This document shows, in pieces, positions 43,340-55,200 of a stretch of DNA of 64,000 bases (position 1 is its first letter; each line of letters begins with the position of its first letter). Position numbers and translations under genes: made by a program. Origin of the DNA: Dactylis glomerata. Its lineage: Eukaryota; Streptophyta; Magnoliopsida; Poales; Poaceae. The notes below the pieces were generated by a model. It was not told where the DNA came from, did no database searches, and saw only the letters and a list, made by a program, of their open reading frames with translations. The stretch covers positions 5,991,702 through 6,055,701 of the forward strand of contig QXEO01000411.1 in assembly GCA_007115705.1 (NCBI GenBank), in the 5' to 3' direction.

Positions 43340-46300
43340 CTAAGTGTAGAAAGGACGTAGCTGTGCGATGTTCCATGGACGATCTATCTCGTCGTAGATA
43401 TCGTCAGGGTCTCTTCGTTTGCGCTTCTTACTTGGTCGCTTATCTAGCTCGCGAATATCAACGAGGTAGTAGGAACCATTCAGTAGAGCTTTGCTAATGA
43501 CGAAGGGTCCTTCCCAAGGCGGGGATAGCTTGTGGGACTTCTGCTGTTTCAGACGTAGCACCAGGTCACCTTCTTTGAACGAGCGTTGGCGAACTCGCCT
43601 GCTGTGATAGCGGCGGAGATTCTGCTGGTAGATGGCGGATCGCTGGGCTGCTAGGTCTCGTTCTTCTTCCAGCAGGTCCACAGATAGTTGTCTGGACGCT
43701 TCTGCATCTTCTTCCTTGTAGGCCTCTACTCTTGGAGAATCGTACTGAACATCACTTGGCAAGATTGCCTCTGCTCCGAAGACTAAGAAGAAAGGGGTAA
43801 GGCCAGTTGACCTGTTTGGCGTGGTCCGTAGACTCCATAGCACAGATGGCAACTCCTCTGCCCAGGCTCCAGCTGCTCTGTGCAGCGGTGCTTCCAGGTG
43901 TGGCTTGATCCCTGACATGAGTAGTCCGTTGGTCCGCTCAACTTAGCCATTAGACTGCGGATGTGCCACAGATGCTAGGTCAAGGCGGATTCCGTTGTGA
44001 TGGCAGTATTCTTCAACTTCTCCTTGAGACAGATTAGTGCCATTATCAGTGATGATGCTATGTGGCATGCCGAATCTGACCACAATGTCCTTGACAAATT
44101 TGAGGGCGGTTTTGCCATCAAGTTTCCTGATGGGCTTAGCTTCCACCCACTTCGTGAATTTGTCTACCGCTACCAGGAGGTGCGTAAATCCTGAAGGTGT
44201 TGTTTTTAGCGGACCCACCATGTCTAGCCCCCAGACTGCAAAAGGCCAAATTATGGGGATTGTATGCAGTGCTGTGGCGGGCATATGGGTTTGCTTGGAG
44301 TACATCTGGCAACCGTGGCAGAGCTCCACAATGCGGTCTGCATCTGCCTTGGCTGTTGGCCAGTAGAATCCATGGCGGAATGCTTTAGCTACGAGGGATC
44401 TGGCGGCGGCATGATGCCCACATTCGCCTTCGTGGATCTCTCTTAGTATTTCGATTCCATCCACTTGGGATATGCACTTCATGAAAACTCCCGAAGTGCT
44501 TCGTTTGTAGAGTTGGTCATCTATGATGGTGTACGCTTTGACTCTACGCTCGATTTGTCTTTTCTGGACTTCGTCTTCAGGAAGTTTCTTGGTCATCAGA
44601 AATTCCAGGTAGGGCTCTGCCCATGGCGGATTGCTTGGCAAAACCGCCATAACAGGGGAGCTCGCTAGCTCCGGATTTTCCGGATCCACCATCTTAACTG
44701 ATGGTACGCGCAGATGCTCGAGGAATACGCCTGGCGGAACTGCCTTACGGCTGGATCCCAGTTTGGACAAGGTATCGGCCGCCATGTTATCTTCTCGCCG
44801 TACGTGCTTTATGTCATAGCCGAGGAAACTTTTGGCCATCTCGTCCACTTCGTCCCTGTATGCCGCCATTACTTCATTCCGAGCTTTGTATGTGCCAGCC
44901 ACCTGCTGAGCCACAAGGTCAGAGTCTCCACAGCACATGATGTGTTGTACGCTGATCTCCTTTGCGACACGTAGCCCGTGTAGTAGCGCTTCATATTCCG
45001 CGATGTTGTTGGTGGTGGGGAAGTGAATCTGGAGAACGTAGCTTAGCTCATCTCCCTTGGGAGATTTGAGTGTCACTCCAGCCCCCGAGCCGTGTAGCAA
45101 CTTTGAGCCATCAAAGTGCATCACCCAATGCTCTGGTTCTGGGACGGGCGTAGTCTCCTGCGCTTCCTTCCAATCCGCCATAAACTCCGCCAAGGCCTGA
45201 GACTTGATGGCGGTGCGAGGCTTGTAGTCGATGTCGAAAGAGGCCAATTCAATGCCCCACTTCACAACTCGTCCCGTTGCGTCGCTGTTGTTGATGATGT
45301 CCTTCAGTGGGGCTTTGCTCACCACTGTGATCTTATGGTCATAGAAGTAATGCCTTAGCTTACGAGAAGCTAGGAAAACTCCATATGCCAACTTTTGGTA
45401 GTGAGGGTAGCGCTGCTTGGATTCCGTCAGGACCTTGCTGACATAGTAGACTGGTCTCTGTACGCCGTACTCCTGCGCTTCTTCCTTACGCTCTACCACC
45501 ATGACGATGCTGACCACCCTATTGGTTGCCGCCATGTATAGCAACATGGGTTCCTGGTCTTCGGGAGCCGCTAGAACTGGTGCAGTGGATAACACTCTCT
45601 TCAAATCCTTAAGTGCAGCGTCTGCCTCATCGGTCCAGACGAATTCGTCTGATTTCTTCATCAGCTTGTAGAGTGGCAAAGCCTTCTCGCCAAGACGACT
45701 GATGAATCTGCTCACTGCTGCCACGCAGCCTGTGAGTCGTTGTACATCTTTTAGGTCGATGGGCCGGGAGATGTCGAGTATTGCCTTGATCTTCTCCGGG
45801 TTAACCTCAATTCCGCGGTGGGAGACGATGAATCCTAGGAGTTGTCCAGCTGGGACCCCGAAGACGCACTTCGTTGGGTTAAGCATCATGTTGTACTTCC
45901 TGAGATTGTCAAAGGTCTCTTGCAAATCCGCTATAAGGCCATCTTGCTTCTTAGACATAACTGCGATGTCGTCCACGTATGCGTGGATATTTCGTCCGAT
46001 TTTATCCGCCAGGCACTTTTGCATGGTGCGCTGATACGTTGCTCCTACGTTTTTCAGACCGAATGGCATTGTGACATAGCAATATGTGCCATAAGGTGTT
46101 ACGAACGATGTAGCGAGCTGATCGGACTTTTTCATCTTGATTTGGTGGTAGCCGGAGTAGGCATCTAAGAAACACAGTAGCTCCGATCCCGCCGTCGAGT
46201 CAATGACTTGGTCAATGCGAGGCAAGGGAAAAGGGTCTTTTGGACATGCTTTGTTCAGGCTAGTGTAATCTACACACATGCGCAGAACTTTTGTGTTTTT

Positions 46301-46564
46301 CTTAGGAACTAGTACTGGATTTGCCACCCACTTGGTATGTATCACTTCCTTGATGAAGCCTGCTTTCAACAGCTTGGAAATCTCCTTCGCTATGGCGCGG
46401 CGCTTTTCATCGCCGAAGCGTCTCATGGCTTGTCTTACTGGCTTTGAGCCAGGAATTATCTGCAGAGCGTGCTCGGCGAGTTCCCTGGGTACACCCGTCA
46501 TGTCAGATGGCTGCCATGCGAAGATGTCCCGGTTCTCGCGGAGGAACTCGACGAGCGCGCTTTC
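43340..46564 (-). pseudogene. pol: pol of F copy 4: RT, RNase H, integrase; one nonsense change
   Basis: Same architecture as copy 3: RT with FLDAYSGYHQIKM, MPFGLKNVGATYQR and YVDD; RNase H with FDGSKLLHG, EYEALLHG, GDSDLV and AADTLSKL; integrase HHCC and D-D-E core. The frame is open from 46564 to 43943 across RNase H into integrase, where copy 3 is broken. It is split by a CAA to TAA change at 43943-43945, two codons before the catalytic Glu of integrase (SNG, stop, VE). The remaining C-terminus (43340-43918) is open to ..RPFYT. Apart from this single codon the polyprotein looks functional. Confidence 0.9.
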
Positions 46565-46567
46565 CTA
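46565..46567 (-). other. In-frame TAG between protease and RT (shared by both F copies)
   Basis: Reads TCCCCCAAATAGGAAAGCGC on minus; the frame before (GTNLSPK) and after (ESALVEFLREN) is the same. The identical codon stands at 33943-33945 in copy 3. It is either a programmed read-through site or a change inherited from a common source copy. Confidence 0.7.
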
Positions 46568-49500
46568 TTTGGGGGACAAATTTGTCCCAATGGCGGTGGT
46601 CTTGGCGGCATCGCCAGCGACAAGTTCCACCTGTTTTGTATCGACTGTAGGCTTGAAGGTGGGCGGGGAGGCGGAAACCTCCTGCTTGGATGCTGGCATC
46701 TCCGCGGGGTCCGTAGCGGCGTGGATTTCTTTGAACTCCTCACCGAAGAACACTGCTTCCGCGAAGGCGGCTTCACCTTCCTCGCACTCCTTTGCCTTTC
46801 GGAAGCTGCCATAAACGGTGATTATGCCATCCGGTCCTGGCATCTTCAGCTGATTGTAGATGTAGCATGGCCTCGCATGAAAGCTGTGGAAGGCTGGGCG
46901 CCCGAAGATCACATGGTAAGTGCTTTTGAACGGGACAACCTCAAAGGTTATGGGTTCTTCTCTGTAGTTTTCCTCACTACCGAAGGCAACCTTGAGTGTG
47001 ATGGACCCGAGGGACTTGGCTTGGCGACCAGGAACCACCCCATAAAAGGTGACCGCGCTATGGCGGAGTTGGGTCTTGGTAAGGCCGAGCTTTGTCAAAG
47101 TTTCCACGTACATGATGTTCAGGCTGCTGCCGCCATCCATTAAGCATTTGGAGAATTCATAGCCATGGATTACGGGGCATACCACCATGGCGTAATAGCC
47201 ATCTGGGATGTGCTCTGGATGATCATCGCGGCTCCAGTGCACCGGTACTTCGGACCATCTGACGTACTGGCGGATTTTTGGCACGGTGGCATTAAGTGAG
47301 CGCATAGCAGCTCTCTGTGCCTTAGACGTGGGGGGTCCAAGGAATGTGTGAAAGGCACCTTTTTTGTCCTTGATTGGGTTACCCTTGCCAGCACCACCCT
47401 CTGCCTTTTCGGCGGGTTTGGGTGCAGGGTCTTCATCCATATCGCTGCCATCCCTAGACTCCTTGTCTTTATCCGCTTTTCCTTTGCCACGAGGCCGTTG
47501 TCGCCGGCTGCGTTTGAAGCCAGCTTCTTGATCCGCCTTGAGGTCGTTGACAAACTTACAGTTCCGGTTGGTGTGGTTGCACTTTCCTGAAGCGTCGCGA
47601 TGGGCAAAACATGGCATATCGCGGTATTCGTCGTAAGACACGGGAGCGGATGGCGCCGAAGCGGGAGTTGCAGAACTCCGCGGCTGGCCACCGCTACCTC
47701 CGCGTCCTCGGCCGTGCTGGCTGTTTTGACCCTTGTCAGCAAAGGTTGTGGCCACCATGTCCGGAGCCTGCGGCTCTTCTGGCGGATTCTTCCGTTTGTT
47801 ACTGCTATTCCGCTTTCCAGTGTTCTGGATGGCGGAAGCCTTCAGAGATTCGCGGGCGTCGTCGTCGGCGGCCGCGTAGTTGCTTGCGATGGTGATCATG
47901 GAATTTAGGGTCAATTTCCCTTCGTTCCTTTCCCGCAACAGGCGATGGCGGAGCAGTTGGCCTCTCTCCAAACTGTCAATAAACGCGAGGATGGCGGATT
48001 CGTCAGTAACCCCTTCACAAGAGTTCTTCATATCCAGCCATCGTGCGAGGAAAGTTCGGGAGGTCTCGTCGTCGGCTCGTCGGCACCGTTGGAGGTCACC
48101 GATGTTGTGAGGTCTCTTGTAAGTCCCCTCGAAATTTTCGGTAAACGCAGTTTGCATATCGAACCAGGTTTGGATGGAGTTTTCTGCTAAGTCGTTGATC
48201 CATTGCCTCGCAGTGCCGGATAGCATCAGGGGCAAATAGCGGACAGCAACATTGGGAGATCCCCCGGCGAATTGTACTGCGTTGAAGTAATCTTGTAGCC
48301 AAGTCAAAGGCCTATCGACTCCATTGTACTGGCGGATATTTTTCTCGATTTTGAACCCATACGGGATGGGCTCATCACGAATCCGTTGTCCAAAGCACTT
48401 TGGGCCGAGGAAGAAGGCCGTTTGAGACTTGGCAATCTCATTTAGATGGGTACGGGCGTCGTAGGGCTTCTGGTCCGGCGGATCCTTGCGAGAGTTGCGC
48501 GACATTGCCGGCCCGCCGCCACCGCCGCCATGGGGGCTCCCTGGTGGGGATGGCGAAGGGTCACGCCGTCTTTTACTCTCACCGTCCTGCGACTGATCTT
48601 TGCAGCTACGACGGCTGCCTTCTGTTCTTCGTGAAGATGGATCGTTGTCATGGCGGCGGGAGCCTTGCCCTTTGTCATCGTGACGGCGAGTGGAGTGATG
48701 CTTGTCTTTGTCACCGTCATGGTGCGCGCCGTCGTCATGGCGAGATCGGTCCCTTCTCTTGGATCCGTCGTCTCTGCTGGTTTCCCGTCGTGGCGGATCG
48801 TCTCTGCGTCCAGCATCACGACTTCGTCCTCGTTTGCCATCATTGTCGCGTATGACGATTCCTCCCTTGGGGACTTCGAACGTCTTATGCTTTGGTGGCG
48901 GCATGTTGGTCTTATGGCGAGGAGCAGCAGTGGCTTGTTGGTATCCGTAAGCTGGGTAATTCTTGCGGGGTAGCGATGGGTTTCTCTGCGGGCCTTTGCC
49001 GTGTGGCTTGTCATCGGAGGATATTGGGATGGCGTGTCTCTGATTGCGAACTTCTCTTCTTCGGATTTCTGAGGATCCGGTATGAGATTCGTTGTCAGGA
49101 CGTCCACCATAGTTGCCAGCCCCCTGAGCTTTAGAGGCAGTACTGGACCTGCATAGCGCAGGATCAGATTCGAGCCGTCGTGACGACGTAGCCTTCTCCT
49201 GCTGCACTAATGCTTTGGTCATCAGTTTGACCGCCGTCTCTAGGGCTGCTGGGCTCTTGTTATGCTCCAATAGCTCCTTTGCAGCCACGATGTTCTCAAT
49301 GGGCGTAGCCCTAACTTCATCGCGGTTTTTGTCCACGTATGGCGGATTCTTGATGTACATCTTGGCCAAAGTTTCCGTTGTTGGTACGGTGAACTCAAGG
49401 TTTCGTACCAGCTGCGGGTCGCCCCCCTCGTTCATCTGGTTCTGGATGAGAGTAACATACTTCTCCTCCATGTTCCTTGCGCGCTTCAGCGTGTCTTGAG

Positions 49501-50516
49501 CTTTAGCAATGTCGTCATCAACCTGCTTGCCCATCTTCTCGACTCGCTTTGCTTCCTTGAGGAGTGCTCGCCTTTTCTTCTCGAGATCGTTCACATCTCT
49601 GACATAGTCAGGGTGATTGGATCTGCTAGAGTTCCGTAGACGACTTTATCCAGCGGGGTCGTGAAGTCTTCTGGGTGCTGGTCCTCGGGGATGGCGGGTA
49701 GTGGCGGCCTGGGTCCGCCATGAATCTCGGGAAGTTGCTCCTGTGGCGGGATCGGCGGCTGGTGGCGGGTTACCCTGCTCATTGCCGGCATCTCCGTCGT
49801 GGACTGCCTGAGATGGCGGATCACCGGTTGTCTGCCCAGCGTCATCTCCTTTGTTGGTTACAAACACCTGCTTGGCCGCCGCTTGTTGCTCTTCAAGTGT
49901 CCTGCTGCGCCAATTCCGCCTCGAGTTTCCTCATGGCGGCATCGTAGTGGCTCAGAATCATAGCCCTTGCTGTCCCAGTCATCCGATTCACCACTTTCAT
50001 TAAGTGCCTCTAGGATGGATTCACCTGGGCTATCTTCTCCATTGGAGGTAGATCCCGAAGTGATACCTGCGAATGCAACAAGGCAGTACCGCGGTGTCTC
50101 TAACGCCAGATTACTTATGGCGGATTCACTGCGGTCTTCCACCACTTCCTCTACCTCTAGGGCGGGCTGGGTGGGATTACTTTTCAGATCCGATCTGGGT
50201 AACTTGGAAAGTTCCAGATCAGATGAGTCATCCTCCGTATCCAGCTCGAAAGCGGTCCGTTTGGGGATTTCAGCCATACCAATCCGCCGGAAATTGGTTT
50301 CCGTAGCGGGGGTAGGGTTTGTCTCTCCAATGAAGATATGGATATCTCCAATCGGATGACGGTGAATCGAGTAGGGTCTTCTCTAGCCGGCACCCAGAGG
50401 TTATCCGCTGGGACGATGGGGAAGCCGGAATCGTAGAGGACGCGCCCGATGGCGACGGTGTCGCCGATGCCTGCAAAGGCGGATCCCGCCTGGATCCGCG
50501 CTCCAGACGCGCTATG
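46565..50516 (-). pseudogene. gag: gag-protease of F copy 4, indels confined to the N-terminal quarter
   Basis: An unbroken 1009-codon frame (49594-46565) carries the coiled region, the Arg/Asp/Ser-rich part, the capsid block (LPLMLSGTARQWINDLAENS), the Cys/His knuckle (CFAHRDASGKCNHTNRNC) and the whole protease (CLMDGGSSLNIMYVETL, TYHVIFGRPAF). Upstream, five single-base or short indels relative to copy 3 lie near 49612, 49740, 49900, 49950 and 50355 and break the N-terminal 250 codons. Protease and RT are separated by a TAG at 46565-46567 in the same frame, also present in copy 3. Confidence 0.88.
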
Positions 50517-50535
50517 CCCCACGGTGGGCGCCAAC
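50517..50535 (-). promoter_or_regulatory. Primer binding site of F copy 4
   Basis: Reverse complement GTTGGCGCCCACCGTGGGG next to the 5' LTR. Confidence 0.85.
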
Positions 50536-51116
50536 TGTCGTGGTTTCAGTCAATAGATCTGCCATAGAGGTAGGGGTATGGCGGTTTGTGGAAGGGGGTG
50601 AACACGAAGGAGCGATCCAGGACGGTGGTAGCACGAGTTTACCCAGCTTCAGATCCCGCGACGGTGGCGAGATCCTACGTGCTGCTATAATTCACTATAT
50701 GGCAACAAGTGCTTGGTTACAATGATGAGGTTGGCTGTTTCGCTATGCGATTGGCCGTAAGATTGGTCTGATGCCTCAAGGGCTGCTCCACGCCGGGCTT
50801 ATAAAGGCACCTGGCGTGGGCTACACGTTGGTACTAGAGCGGATACAACTTGGAGTCCTAGACTAAGTCCTATACGTGCGCTACAAGGTCACCCGCCACG
50901 GGCCGTCTTCCGGATCCGCCATAGGCTCGCCGCTAATAGCCCACCATGGACCTGTCTCCGGATCCGCCATAAGCGCCTGCGTCTAGTACCGCCGTGCCAA
51001 CTTCAGCAACTGGGCCGCCCGGTATGGCGAATCCGCCATGCCACCCCTGATGCGCCACCCTGGCTTGCTGATTTAGGACTACGTCGCTGGTATACCTATT
51101 TGGTATATCCCCAACA
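50536..51116 (-). repeat. 5' LTR of F copy 4 (581 bp)
   Basis: TGTTGGGG...ACGACA on minus. TATA CTTATAAA at 50798-50805 lies between CCACGCC (50788-50794) and GGCGTGG (50813-50819). Several quasi-repeats of CCGCCATGGGCC/TCCGCCATA type lie in the upstream half (50890-51050). Confidence 0.9.
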
Positions 51117-52257
51117 GTGTGATTTTTATTTCTTAGGTTGGGGGGGGGGTTTCGTTATTTCCCCATTTTTTATATTCGTGCAAAAAAAGGCTTAATCATT
51201 ATATGGTTTGTATATTTTAGTGTTTATAAATTAAGATACGAAAGTTGGGTTGCTGACGATGCGGTAGCATCGACATGCAACGAATCCTTGGTACCCTAAT
51301 ACCCTTCAAGGCTTTGTCGCCTGTACGACGCGATAGCGGCGACAGTTGACAAAGCCGAGCCGCTAGACAAAATTACGCGAAATGTTTGCATAGTTTTTAG
51401 GTATTTATTTGTCGTACTTCACTTTAATCTTCGTCGTACTGCTTTATTATCGTTCTTGTACTTTTGTTATTTTCTTTTGTAAACTTATGTATTAGTTGTA
51501 TATTTTCAACGTTTTATTGTATGCATTTTCTTTACATTTTATTATGTAATCTAGTCGTCCTGCTTGTAGTATATAATTAAATTTTATATTGTGTTGTACT
51601 TCTGGGTATACATTATCGTACTTCCGTCCTATCATGTACTTCTGTCTACTTATTTTTGTACTTCTCCTCTACTTTTCGCGGTCCCCCTAATTTTCTGGAC
51701 TTGAACGTTTTTTTCAAATTCTTTTGGACAGAGTTATTGTTGTGGCCCAGCACTACCTGCATTTAGTTCCCTCTCTATCTATCTAAAATATCAAAGTCCT
51801 CACTTCTCTCTCCTCTCATCTCTCTTCCGCCGACGCTCTCCCGAGCAGTTCCCTTCCTCTCCGGTCATGAGCAACCGCCACCACGCAGATCTCTAGAACC
51901 ACCACGCTCGAGCAACCGCCGCCCTCGAGGAACCCTGTCCCGCTTCTATTTCTTTGGGGTGGGAGTTCTCTTTCTCCTCATTCCCCTTCCTCTCTGCTAA
52001 CCGCTCTGCTTCTCTCCTCTGCGTCGCATCCGTGCTGTGATGCACAATCTGCATAGCTTAGGTTTCGATTTTCTGGCATTTTACTTTGATTTCAAGTTTT
52101 TTTGTTCGTATTGACACATCTGTTGTTATTTTTGTAGGGCTGTCCATACTGATTTGGCGTGTTCTTGATTGTCGCTGTTTCTAGGGTTCCTGGGTCGAAA
52201 TCAACGCTTCGATCTGTGTGTTTTTAGGGGGCGCAGCCTCCTTGATCATTTTAGAAC
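51117..52257 (+). promoter_or_regulatory. Upstream region of unit H
   Basis: A G-run at about 51138, AT-rich DNA and then a cluster of GTACTT(C) words (51412-51665) precede a CT-rich leader-like stretch (51790-52030). The sequence then reaches an ATG at 52258. No LTR, PBS or obvious terminal inverted repeat is seen at 51117, which is simply the F insertion border. The true start of the unit may have been lost. Confidence 0.45.
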
Positions 52258-55200
52258 ATGGATCCTGCACCTGAAATCCCTGCTAAGGAACTCTCTGAAG
52301 GTAATCCGTTGATTTCTCCTCTGTATTGTAGGTGTTTCTTGTCCCCTATTTGTCAAATTGATACAGTTTGACTTGTTGTTTCATCTGTTGATGTTGCCCT
52401 GCATGTTTTTGTGTGTTTGAATTGCATGGTATAAGTGATTCGTGTTTAATCTTCTGTGATTTGTGTGTGTGTGTTTGTTCATTCTGTATTTAGTGTAGGT
52501 TGTTTCCAGAGTGGAACATATAGACTATATACATCACATAAAATGAGTCCTCTATCTCTACTAAATTTACTTTATATTTTATTTAAGTAGTACTGCTGTG
52601 TTGATGATTTGTACTTCCCGTTAATCTACTGTGTACTTAATCAATTCTGCTATGTATGTGTTACTTGTTCATATATAATATTCTGGCTCTGGCTGTATGT
52701 GTATTAAGTCGTTTGATATTTTTTCTATTTTATAAAATGTGTTAATCTTATACTTTGTATGTGTACTTTTAGTTGTACTTACTGTTATATGTTTACTGTA
52801 CTTCTTCATTTTTAATCGCATTGTTTTTGGATTAGATACAGTGCCGATATCTTCAGTTAGAAACGACGAAGAAGCTTCTGCAGTGCGCATTGCTGAAGAT
52901 GCTCCTGTAGTACAAAACACTGTAGAAGCCCCTTCGTCTAAAACCTGTGGTAATGAAGAAGATGTTGACTATTCCCGTGGTCATTTTCTGGATGATACTA
53001 ATGACACATTCGGTAGTATTTTTTGTTTATCTTTTGTGTTGTTAGTTTTATCCTATTCTTTTAGTTTGTCTGCAACTAACTAGATCTCATATTAATGTAG
53101 AAGAGATGATTGGAAATGCAGACAAGAACATCAGTGATGTTCTTGCTTCTGTTCAAGAAGATTATGCATCAGCAGGCGAGGAGTTTGCTACTGATATTGG
53201 TTCATTGCAGCTGTCGGAAACTCAATCGCAGTCCGTAGATGGTACTGAGCTTGTCACTGAGGCTACAGATGTTCCTGAGCAGTTAAGAGCTGATAAAGAA
53301 AGGAGGTCCAAGAAAATACATGATGCCCGTGTTCGTAAAGAAAAATCACTTCAAGGTAAATCAGATGGTTTGTTAGTGCCTATCGATGGCACGGCTGCTG
53401 GTAGTGCAGTCCCCTTGCCGCATAATCGAGGGATGTTGTACGGAAGGTTAAGCAGTCTGAAATTGTTAGTCCACATAGGAGCCCACGTGTAGTAGCTTCT
53501 ACAGTTGATGTTAGGCCACGTCAAAGTCCTCGTGTCTCTTCTATCCTGAAAGATGCTGCTGCTGCAAGTAAAGCTGCATCTGTTGACAAGGGTAAGAAAG
53601 TTAAGAAGCGAGTTGCGACGAAGAAGGTAGTTGCTGTTGTTGTAAAGAAAGGTGTTAGTAAGGGAATCAAGGACACTAAGGTTGCAAGTAAAGCTTCTGG
53701 TAGTGGGAAGAAGCTTCAGCGTAAGGCGACGAAGTCTTCCCGTTCTGATAAGATGAAGACTATAAGGGTGACAACAAATCTGAAGACTTTGAGGACACAG
53801 ATCACAATCAAGTGAGTATTTTTATACATTTGTATAGGCTGTGCATCATTTTACTATTATATTTGTACTTATGTTATCATAAATGTAAATTACACTGTTT
53901 CCTTGATTTGTACTTCATGTATCTTTATTGTGAACTTCCTTGTCTGGTAGTTGTGTACTCTATTCTATACATCTACTATGAGCTCATTCCATTCAGTACT
54001 ATGATTTTCTGTTGGTGTATTCATGTTGCTATTTCAGGTGTTAGCTGAACTGCAATTCTTGTGGTAGTTATACTTCGTGTGGTAGTTATACTTCTTGTTA
54101 ACTCTTGTAATACTTCCTACTTTATTCTTTGTAATTCTTGGACCTCTCATTGCTTTTCAACTGTACTTCATAGTAAGTTATATTGTACTGCAATATTTTT
54201 GTAGGCGTACTTCCCTTTTTTAGTTATTTAGATTTACAATTGTACTTCTCTCTAACTCTGTATATAATATTACAGTACCAGTTTGTTAAGAGGGATGATG
54301 AAGAACTTTCTAGTAGTGATGATGAACCTGATAACAAAAAGCGGCGATTCAACACAATGGCTAGGTGCTCTCTGAAGGAGTTAGCCAACTGCATTAAGTT
54401 GTTGAAGGAACGACATTTGGTCATTCTTAGCTCTGGAGGTTTGGGCCATCTTAAGGACTTCAAGATTAAGTGCAATATTAACCGTTGCCTAATCTGCTTC
54501 CTTATGTACCACATTGATCCCCATACAATGACACTTGATCTTGGTGATGGCAACAAGGTGTTGCAGACAACTGCTCTAGGCATACACTTGCTGTTGGGCT
54601 TCCTATGGGTGGTAACTCGCCTCCTAGGCCATCTGATAATTTTTCTGAAGCTTTGAGGACTCTGAAGGATGAGCTAGGTGTTCCAATGAACCAAGGCATC
54701 AAGACTGATGAGCTTAGGAAGATGCTCGTAACTCTGGTTGAAGGTTTTTGGTCTTATTCTGTACAACAAGTTTATCTGCCCAGGTTACGGTATGAGGATC
54801 ACAAGGGAGGCAACAATGGTTGAGGACTTTGATTTTGCAAAGTTGAAGGATGTGAACTTATGCCAGCTTGTGGTTGATGAGCTAAGGAGAGCTATAATTT
54901 CTTAGCAGGCTGCTGGTGCAGATTGGAGAGCTATACATGGCTGTTGTATTGCACCTCTTCTGATGTATCTTGATTGCATCGACCATCGCCTTGTTAAGGA
55001 TATTGACAAGAGGACTCCACGCGTGCTGTTTATGGATCCGAAGCTCCTTAGGAAAGTTGCGAACCTAGATTGTATCACAAAAGGAGATGAGAGACCAGAT
55101 TCCTGGGTGTACGGGAAGCTGCCGGTCAGTCATTAACCTTAACCATTGTCATATAGTTCTTTACATGTTTTATACATTTTCCTATTTACTGACTCCTTTA

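Larger units (their letters stand above)
38371..51116 (-). mobile_element. Family F copy 4: almost complete minus-strand Tat-like element
   Basis: Full LTRs at 50536-51116 (5') and 38371-38950 (3'), PBS, gag-protease, pol, intact antisense aORF and PPT. The two LTRs differ at about a dozen positions by eye, so the insertion is fairly recent but not brand new. Right-flank TSD candidate GTGTG (51117-51121). The left neighbour is another F LTR, so the matching TSD cannot be seen. Confidence 0.9.
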
